Source: Terrabacter sp. 28 (lineage in GTDB: Bacteria; Actinomycetota; Actinomycetes; Actinomycetales; Dermatophilaceae). From it: a stretch of DNA of 64,000 nucleotides. The stretch's first letter is position 1. Each line of letters starts with the position of its first letter. This document shows, in pieces, positions 58,208 through 64,000 of this stretch. The stretch spans positions 267,379 to 331,378 of the forward strand of contig JYOE01000007.1 of the NCBI GenBank assembly GCA_000955875.1, in the 5' to 3' direction. The translations under genes and the position numbers were made by a program. The notes below the pieces were generated by a model that was not told where the DNA came from, ran no database searches, and worked only from the letters and a program-made list of their open reading frames with translations.

Positions 58208-59110
58208 GTGAGCCCCACGACACCGGGCCCGTCCGCGGACGCCGACGTGCCGGCATACGTCGGCGCGCTCGGCCTCCCTGGGCTGGCCGACGTGCACGTC
58301 CACTTCCTGCCCGACCCGATGCAGCGCAAGGTGTGGGCCTACTTCGACGAGGCCGAGACCCACTACGGCACGCCGTGGCCGATCACCTACCGGGCCGATG
58401 AGGAGCTGCGCCTCGCGACGTTGCGCGGCCTCGGGCTGAAGGCGATCCCGTCACTCGTCTACCCGCACAAGCCGGGCATGGCGGGGTGGCTCAACGAGTG
58501 GTGCGCCGACTTCGCCGACCGCGTGCCCGACGCCGTGCACAGTGCGACCTTCTACCCCGAGCCGGGGGTCGGCGACCTCGTGGCGACGGCGCTCGACCGC
58601 GGCGCACGGCTGTTCAAGATGCACGTGCAGGTCGGCGACTTCACACCGGACGACGAGCGCCTCGACGCCGCCTGGGCCCGGCTCGAGGCCGCCCGCGTGC
58701 CGGTCGTGATCCACGCGGGGTCGGCGCCGATCCGGGGCATGCACACCGGACCGGGGGCTGTCCGCGAGGTGCTGCGCCGCCACCCCGACCTCGTGCTGGT
58801 CGTCGCCCACCTCGGTATGCCGGAGTACCACGAGTTCGCAGATCTGGCAGACGAGTTCGGCGGTGTGCACCTCGACACCACGATGAGCGGCACCGACTTC
58901 ACGAACCGCTTCGCGCCGTTCCCCGCCGGCTACGTCGAACGGCTCGCGACCCTGCGCGACCGGGTCGTCCTCGGGTCGGACTTCCCGAGCATCCCCTACC
59001 CGTACGCGCACCAGCTCGACGCGTTGGCGCGGCTCGGGCTGGGCGACGACTGGATGCGGGCGGTGCTGTGGCACAACGGCGCCCGCCTCCTGGGTCTGCC
59101 CGGCGCGTGA
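58208..59110 (+). CDS. Amidohydrolase (metal-dependent, TIM-barrel)
   Basis: This 300-aa amidohydrolase-2 type protein has DVHVHFLPD at the first strand (His-x-His), VIHAGSAP, LVVAHLGMPEYHEF and VLGSDFPSIPYPY, all expected metal-site motifs. GTG at 58208 follows the PepC stop by 8 bases, so the two form an operon. Its substrate is unknown; related enzymes include decarboxylases and lactonases. Confidence 0.86.
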   Translation: MSPTTPGPSADADVPAYVGALGLPGLADVHVHFLPDPMQRKVWAYFDEAETHYGTPWPITYRADEELRLATLRGLGLKAIPSLVYPHKPGMAGWLNEWCADFADRVPDAVHSATFYPEPGVGDLVATALDRGARLFKMHVQVGDFTPDDERLDAAWARLEAARVPVVIHAGSAPIRGMHTGPGAVREVLRRHPDLVLVVAHLGMPEYHEFADLADEFGGVHLDTTMSGTDFTNRFAPFPAGYVERLATLRDRVVLGSDFPSIPYPYAHQLDALARLGLGDDWMRAVLWHNGARLLGLPGA

Positions 59111-59128
59111 CGTCGCCGGCGCGCTTGT

Positions 59129-59507
59129 CTAGGCCGTCGCGACCGGTTCGGTGGCGCGGTCGTAGGTGAGCAGGACGGCGTCACCCACCACGTGGTGGTC
59201 GCTGAGACGCCACGCCTGCGGGGACGATGTGCCGCAGGTGCGGGTACGCGTTGGTGATGCCGGCGTCGAGGCCGACCTGGTAGGAGCCACGCCCCTCGAG
59301 CACGGTGTCGAAGTGTCGCCAGGGCCCCGTGACACCCAGCGGTTCGTGCGCCGTCGCCGGCAGGGTCTCGGGGTACTCGGCCACGAGGTGTGCGACGTAC
59401 TCCGGCGACACCGGCCAGAAGCCCCCGGGGCCGGTCGGGTCACTGCCGTCCGGTCCGGCGATGAAGCCGTCGATGGTCGTGGCGACGAGGTAGGTGAGGG
59501 TGCGCAA
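59129..59507 (-). pseudogene. Dihydrofolate-reductase-like (RibD_C) protein with internal deletion and frameshift
   Basis: The N-terminal part from a TTG start at 59507 (AGGAG upstream) reads TLTYLVATTIDGFIAGPDG to GSYQVGLDAGITNAYPHLRH, as in RibD_C/DHFR-like proteins of about 190 residues. After HIVPAG the frame runs out at 59181. The family C-terminus, WRLSDHHVVGDAVLLTYDRA, is found immediately downstream in another frame, ending at 59129. About 70-90 residues of the middle, including most of the substrate site, are missing. It is almost certainly non-functional. Confidence 0.78.
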
Positions 59508-59573
59508 CGGTGCTCCTGTCGTGGAGGTCGGAGTCCCAACCTGCCACAGCCACAAGCGCGCTCGGGCGCCGGG

Positions 59574-60719
59574 TCAGGTCAGGTGCTGGCGCAGGAAGGC
59601 CTCGGTGCGGCGGATGGAGGTGTCCCACTGCGGCGAGGTCAGCGTGTGGCGCCCGCCCGGGTACACGTAGAGCTGGACGTTCTTGCCCTTCGCCTTCAGC
59701 GCCGCCACCGACTCGCGCGACCACGCGATCGGGCAGTCCTCGTCGGCGGTCCCGTGGTGGATGAGCAGCGGCTCGGTGATGCGGCTGAAGTACGTGCGCG
59801 GGCTCGTCGCCGCCCACCTCGCAGGCTGGGCCTCGGGCGTGCCGAGCCGGGCGATCACCGATCGTGCGGCACCAGCCCTCGACGCGTCGCGCCGCACCCA
59901 CTTGTTGAAGTTGTCGACGGTGTCGGAGCTGACGGGCGCGTAGGCCACGGCCGCGCGGAAGAGGCCGGGGCGCGCGACGAGGGTGTTGTAGACGACCCCG
60001 CCCCCCATCGACCGACCGATGAGCGCGACCCGCGAAGGGTCGACGAGCGACGACTGCTTGAGCGCCAGCCCGGCGTTGACGGCGTCGATGGTGTAGCCGG
60101 CACGGAGCCGTGAGTCGTTGCTCGGGTCCTTGCTCGACTGGGCGTGGTTGCGGTAGTCGATGTGCAGCGTCACGTAGCCCTGGCGGGCGAGGTGGTCGCG
60201 CTCGCGGAGCATCGTCTCGCCGTTGGTGTAGACGGCCGGGTCGACGTAGCCGTGCGCGAGCACGACCGCGGGGAACGGGCCCTTGCCGCGGGGCACGTTG
60301 ATGCGCCCCGAGATGGTCAGCCCGTTGCTGCGGTAGCTCGCGAAGTACTGCCGGTACGCGCTGGTGCTGCCGCGCTCGGCGCCCAGCTCGAGACCGCCGC
60401 CCTCGAACGTCGTGGTGATGAGCGCCGCGATCGAGGCCGGGTCCGGGGCGGCTGGGACGCTGGGGGCGCTGGGGACGCGGCTGGGCGTGGGGCCGCTCGC
60501 CTCTGGGACGGCCCGGGTCGGTTCGCTGCTCGGTGGCGAGACGGGGGCGGTGGAGGTGCCGAGTGCCGAAGAGCTGGACGCCGCAGGCGCCGGTGCCGAG
60601 CTGCCGACGGTCCCGTCGGTCGGTGCGGCCCCGGTGCTGCAGGCCCCGAGCAGCACGCCGACGGTGAGGCCGGCGGTCAGCCCGGCCCGGAGCCTGGTGG
60701 TGGATCGCACGGGGCGCAC
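59574..60719 (-). CDS. Lipoprotein alpha/beta hydrolase (S9-like)
   Basis: This 381-aa protein has a lipobox VGVLLGAC and a 70-residue Ser/Pro/Ala linker. The alpha/beta hydrolase domain has oxyanion LAHGYVDP, Ser in GRSMGGG, Asp in TADEDCP, and His in GGRHTLTS. It resembles exported prolyl oligopeptidase-like esterases. GTG has GAAGG upstream. It is a single gene, separated from the GH76 gene by 77 bases. Confidence 0.86.
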   Translation of the reverse strand: MRPVRSTTRLRAGLTAGLTVGVLLGACSTGAAPTDGTVGSSAPAPAASSSSALGTSTAPVSPPSSEPTRAVPEASGPTPSRVPSAPSVPAAPDPASIAALITTTFEGGGLELGAERGSTSAYRQYFASYRSNGLTISGRINVPRGKGPFPAVVLAHGYVDPAVYTNGETMLRERDHLARQGYVTLHIDYRNHAQSSKDPSNDSRLRAGYTIDAVNAGLALKQSSLVDPSRVALIGRSMGGGVVYNTLVARPGLFRAAVAYAPVSSDTVDNFNKWVRRDASRAGAARSVIARLGTPEAQPARWAATSPRTYFSRITEPLLIHHGTADEDCPIAWSRESVAALKAKGKNVQLYVYPGGRHTLTSPQWDTSIRRTEAFLRQHLT

Positions 60720-60796
60720 CCTTCGAGTCTCACCCCGCCTGCCGCGGATTCCCAGCCCACTCCCAGCCTTCGTGCCCGATCCGAGACCTTGGGGGA

Positions 60797-61930
60797 TCAG
60801 CCCACGGTGGCCGCGGCCTCGAGGACGGTCCAGGCCTGCAGCTGCGGCGACAGCTCGAGCGGGGGAGCCGGAGCGCGGCCGCCTGGCTCCAGGGGGAACA
60901 CCGTGGGGTCGCGCCGGCCTGCGACAGCCAGACTGCCCCGACCGCGCCAGAGCGCGTCAGCGGTGTCGAGGACGAGTCGCCGGGCCACCGCACGGGTCTC
61001 GTCGGGCAGGCCCGAGCGAGGCGCAGCAGCCACGGCGAGGTAGCGCACGAGGATGCCGGTGAACAGGCCCCCGTCCCCGCCGCCGTGGGTCCGGAGCACC
61101 CGGCTCCCGCCCCCCGGGACCGTGAGGTTCGTGTCGACGGCGGTGACGAGCGCCGCCGCCCGTTCGAGGCTCTGCGCGTCACCGAGCGTCACGAGCGCAC
61201 CGAGCACGGTGCCCTGGTTGTACGACCACACGTCCGGGACGAGCACCTCCTCTCCCGACCGGAGCCGTATGCCGTCCTGCACGAGTCCGCTGTCGGCCGA
61301 CCACAGGCGCGCGTACAGCCAGTCGACGAGCCGCCGGGCCTCGGTCGTCTCGCCCAGACGCGCGAGGTGCAGGGCGGCAGGTCCGGTGGCAGGGCTGTTC
61401 TTGAAGTCCCGGTCGCGGCTCCAGAAGAGGCCGCCGCCGAGGTCCTCGGTGTGCGCCGACCGGAGCTGGTCGGTCAGCTGCCGCCCGGCGGAGCGCAGGC
61501 GTCGCTGTCGCGACCGTCGACCGACCTCCGCGTTCAGCGCCTCGAGCCGCCCAGAGGCGAGCGCGAGCCAGGCCATGTCGTCGTAGAAGTCGTTGACCCA
61601 CCGCGCCCGGTTGCGCAGCCGGATCGTCGCGAGCAGCCGGTCGCCCTGCCGCGCGTGGCGGTCCGCACCGGCCGTGTCCCCCGTGCGGAGACCGCGCAGG
61701 CCGGCGTCGACGATCGCATCGAGGTAGTGCGCCTGCCACCAGTAGTGCCAGGCGCCCCGCAGGTCGCCGAACCACCGGTTGCCTGCGGCAGGGTGGGAGA
61801 CCCGAGCGAGGTGGGTCCAGGGCACCGGGCCGAGGCGGCCGCCGAAGAGCGCTTCGACCGACCGCTCCGCCTCGGCCGACCGCTCGTCGAGCGGGCCTCC
61901 TGACCCGGGCGAGGCACTCGTGGCGGACAC
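60797..61930 (-). CDS. GH76 family glycoside hydrolase-like protein
   Basis: This 377-aa (alpha/alpha)6-barrel protein has WVNDFYDDMAWLALA with Asp117-Asp118, the catalytic pair of GH76 alpha-1,6-mannanases. GNRWFGDLRGAWHYWWQAHY and VWSYNQGTVLGALV are further GH76 signatures. There is no signal peptide, so it is probably cytoplasmic, which is unusual for mannan hydrolysis and suggests action on an imported or internal mannoside. The start is GTG. It is divergent from an ECF sigma gene. Confidence 0.82.
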   Translation of the reverse strand: MSATSASPGSGGPLDERSAEAERSVEALFGGRLGPVPWTHLARVSHPAAGNRWFGDLRGAWHYWWQAHYLDAIVDAGLRGLRTGDTAGADRHARQGDRLLATIRLRNRARWVNDFYDDMAWLALASGRLEALNAEVGRRSRQRRLRSAGRQLTDQLRSAHTEDLGGGLFWSRDRDFKNSPATGPAALHLARLGETTEARRLVDWLYARLWSADSGLVQDGIRLRSGEEVLVPDVWSYNQGTVLGALVTLGDAQSLERAAALVTAVDTNLTVPGGGSRVLRTHGGGDGGLFTGILVRYLAVAAAPRSGLPDETRAVARRLVLDTADALWRGRGSLAVAGRRDPTVFPLEPGGRAPAPPLELSPQLQAWTVLEAAATVG

Positions 61931-61986
61931 GCTCCGGACGCTACCGCGTGTCCTCGCCCCCGATGGGACTGTGCAAGGGTCGGAGC

Positions 61987-63234
61987 GTGCCGACGACGGA
62001 CGGGATGGTGACCGACGACCTGTGGCGCACCGTGACGCCCCAGGTCATCGGGGCGCTCGTGCGGCGCTACCGCGACTTCGACCGTGCCGAGGAGGCCGCG
62101 CAGGAGGCGCTGCTCGCGGCCGCCGCCCAGTGGCCGGAGGAGGGCGTGCCGGACGACCCGCGAGCCTGGCTCATCCGGGTCGGGTCACGCCGGCTCGTCG
62201 ACCGGTTGCGCAGCGACGAGGCACGGGTGCGCCGTGAGGTCGCAGACGCGAGCCGGACCCCCGACGACGAGCACGTCAGCCCGCCACCGGACGCGAGCCG
62301 GGCGGTCCCGGCCGACGACGACACCCTGACGCTGCTGCTGCTCTGCTGCCACCCGGCGCTGACCCCGGCAGCGCGCATCGCCCTCACCCTCCGAGCCGTC
62401 GGCGGCCTCACCACCGCGCAGATCGCCCACGCCTTCCTGGTGCCCGAGGCGACGATGGCGCAGCGGATCAGCCGCGCCAAGGCAAGCATCCGTGACGCCG
62501 GCTCGCAGTTCCGGATGCCGCCCGCCGCCGAGCTGCCCGGCCGGGTCGGTGAGGTGCTGCACGTGCTCTACCTCGTGTTCACCGAGGGGCACACGGCCAG
62601 CAGCGGCGACGCGGTGGCCCGGGTCGACCTGACGGCCGAGGCGATCCGGCTCACGAGACAGGTGCATGCCCTGCTGCCCGACGAGGGCGAGGTGACGGGG
62701 CTGCTCGCCCTCATGCTCCTCACCGAGGCGCGACGTCCCGCGCGCACGACGGCGTCGGGAGAGCTGGTGCCGCTCGCCGAGCAGGACCGCTCCCGGTGGG
62801 ACGCGGCGTACGTGCGGGAAGGCATCGACCTCGTCACCGACGCCCTCAGCCGGACGCGACTGGGGCCCTACCAGGTGCAGGCGGCCATCGCTGCCGTCCA
62901 CGACGAGGCGACCACCGCGGCCGACACCGACTGGGAGCAGGTGCTGGCGCTCTACGACGTGCTCGAGCAGCTCGCACCCGGACCCGTCGTCTCCCTCAAC
63001 CGCGCGGTGGCGCTCGCCATGGTGCAGGGCCCGGCCGCGGCCCTCGCCCAGCTCGCCGACCTCGAGGGCGACAAGCGCCTGGCGAAGCACCACCGGTTGC
63101 ACGCCGTCCGCGCCCACCTGCTCGAGCAGCTCGGCGACACCGACGCCGCGCGGGAGAGCTACCTGCTCGCGGCCCGGCTGACGACGAGCACCCCCGAGCG
63201 ACAGCACCTGCGCCGCAAGGCAGACGGCCTCTGA
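61987..63234 (+). CDS. ECF sigma factor with helical C-terminal extension (ECF42/DUF6596 type)
   Basis: This 415-aa protein has sigma region 2 (about 20-85), region 4 (about 115-170, LRAVGGLTTAQIAHAFLVPE), and a long TPR-like C-terminal domain (about 190-415) with VSLNRAVALAMVQGP and ARESYLLAARL. This is the ECF42 layout, in which the C-terminal domain is needed for activity. ECF42 genes usually neighbour a YCII/DGPF-domain gene, not seen on either side here. GTG at 61987 has AAGGGTCGGAG upstream; ATG at 62005 is an alternative. Confidence 0.86.
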   Translation: MPTTDGMVTDDLWRTVTPQVIGALVRRYRDFDRAEEAAQEALLAAAAQWPEEGVPDDPRAWLIRVGSRRLVDRLRSDEARVRREVADASRTPDDEHVSPPPDASRAVPADDDTLTLLLLCCHPALTPAARIALTLRAVGGLTTAQIAHAFLVPEATMAQRISRAKASIRDAGSQFRMPPAAELPGRVGEVLHVLYLVFTEGHTASSGDAVARVDLTAEAIRLTRQVHALLPDEGEVTGLLALMLLTEARRPARTTASGELVPLAEQDRSRWDAAYVREGIDLVTDALSRTRLGPYQVQAAIAAVHDEATTAADTDWEQVLALYDVLEQLAPGPVVSLNRAVALAMVQGPAAALAQLADLEGDKRLAKHHRLHAVRAHLLEQLGDTDAARESYLLAARLTTSTPERQHLRRKADGL

Positions 63235-63308
63235 TCTGCACGGTTCCGTGACCTTCGCGGGGGCGGTGTCGTTTCCCCACGACACCGTCCCGGACGAAGG
63301 AGTCCCAC

Positions 63309-64000
63309 GTGCCACGCTCGACCCGCCTTGCCGCCGCCCTCGTCGCGGCGCTCGCCACGGCCGCTGCCCTGGCGTCAGCCGCTCCGGCCGGAGTGGCCTT
63401 CGCCGGCCCTTCCGGGGCCGGCGCCGCCACGCAGAAGCAGGTCGTCCAGCTCGGCGACTCGTACTCGGCGGGCAACGGCACCGGCTCCTACGAGGAGCGC
63501 AGCTGCTACCGCTCCCCCCGCAACTACGGCAGCCAGGTCGCGGCCTCGATCGGGGCCGCCTACGTCGACCGGGCCTGCAGCGGCGGCGTGGTCGCCGACA
63601 TCCTGAACCCGCGCGACCTCGGTGACGCGTTCACGAAGTCCGCGACCTACTCCGTCGACCCGGCCACCTACCCCGACCAGCAGGCCGAGTGGTTCCGTCG
63701 CGCCCAGACCGAGCGGCTCTGCGGGGTTCCGGCGCAGCCCGACTTCTCCTACCGCTACACGTTCGTCGCGGGGGCCGGCGTCGGCAGCCTCTACACGGGC
63801 ACCGTCTCGTGCCAGCTCGTCGTGCGGCCCCAGATCGACGCGGTCACGTCGTCGACCGACCTCGTCTTCCTCACCATGGGTGGCAACGACCTCGGTTTCT
63901 CCACGATCGTCACGAACTGCCTCATCGTGCGCGACCCCTCGAGCTGCCGCGACACCCTCGAGTCGGCGCGCGCCAAGGCGCCGTCGATGATGGACCGTGC
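63309..64000 (+). CDS. SGNH/GDSL hydrolase, exported, 5' part
   Basis: The gene runs off the window end. The first 230 residues show a signal peptide (about 1-32, LAAALVAALATAAALASAAP). The SGNH domain follows, with Ser in VVQLGDSYSAGNG and block III in FLTMGGNDLGFS. Four cysteine pairs are likely (ERSC, DRAC, RLCG, VSCQ, TNCL, SSCR), as in extracellular lipases of streptomycetes. GTG has AAGGAG 6 bases upstream. The catalytic His would be past the window. Confidence 0.85.
   Translation, partial: MPRSTRLAAALVAALATAAALASAAPAGVAFAGPSGAGAATQKQVVQLGDSYSAGNGTGSYEERSCYRSPRNYGSQVAASIGAAYVDRACSGGVVADILNPRDLGDAFTKSATYSVDPATYPDQQAEWFRRAQTERLCGVPAQPDFSYRYTFVAGAGVGSLYTGTVSCQLVVRPQIDAVTSSTDLVFLTMGGNDLGFSTIVTNCLIVRDPSSCRDTLESARAKAPSMMDR

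Overview
The window is 64 kb of very GC-rich (roughly 70-73 %) actinobacterial chromosome. Codon use, leaderless GTG starts, an inositol-1-phosphate synthase with its PadR neighbour, a class A PBP followed by rpsF-ssb-rpsR-rplI, and TTGTCCACA-type DnaA boxes all fit Actinobacteria. The overall flavour is that of Intrasporangiaceae or relatives (Janibacter, Knoellia, Terrabacter, Phycicoccus types). The genus is an inference; I see no rRNA or convincing tRNA gene.

Layout. 1-3.1 kb: 3' end of a subtilase, 1-Cys peroxiredoxin, DedA protein, DUF4190/septum-formation protein. 3.2-12.7 kb: a conserved actinobacterial core block, with ino1-padR and an ECF sigma/membrane partner pair on the minus strand, then class A PBP, a GT87-like membrane protein, rpsF-ssb-rpsR-rplI on the plus strand. 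12.7-33.6 kb: an accessory block between rplI and dnaB. It holds a beta-glucoside operon (lipoprotein, two permeases, GH1, LacI; CebR-like operators), an IolC-type kinase, repair, MATE, methyltransferase and phosphoesterase genes, and an amino-sugar operon (ROK repressor, lipoprotein, two permeases, NagZ, ROK kinase, NagB). Neither ABC system has its own ATPase. 33.6-35.4 kb: a cluster of DnaA boxes and dnaB. 35.5-64 kb: single genes and small regulator-target pairs (MerR + ABC exporter, TetR + oxidoreductase, CGNR + MFS, MerR + thioredoxin-reductase-like), a RimK-RCK fusion beside a RimB-like protease, a large SARP-type regulator, PepC, GH76, an ECF42-type sigma factor and the start of an SGNH hydrolase.

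Patterns not explained by genes: (1) the octamer GTATGCCG occurs 32 times, about evenly on both strands, in genes and between them, against about two expected by composition; (2) a 21-bp repeat beginning GTCGAGTGCTCA forms inverted pairs in two intergenic regions, with one copy inside a transporter gene; (3) DnaA boxes cluster just upstream of dnaB; (4) several clean regulatory palindromes (PadR, CebR, ROK, CsoR-like, MerR and TetR types) sit where they should control the adjacent genes; (5) perfect 14-16 bp hairpins separate the binding-protein gene from the permease genes in both sugar operons.
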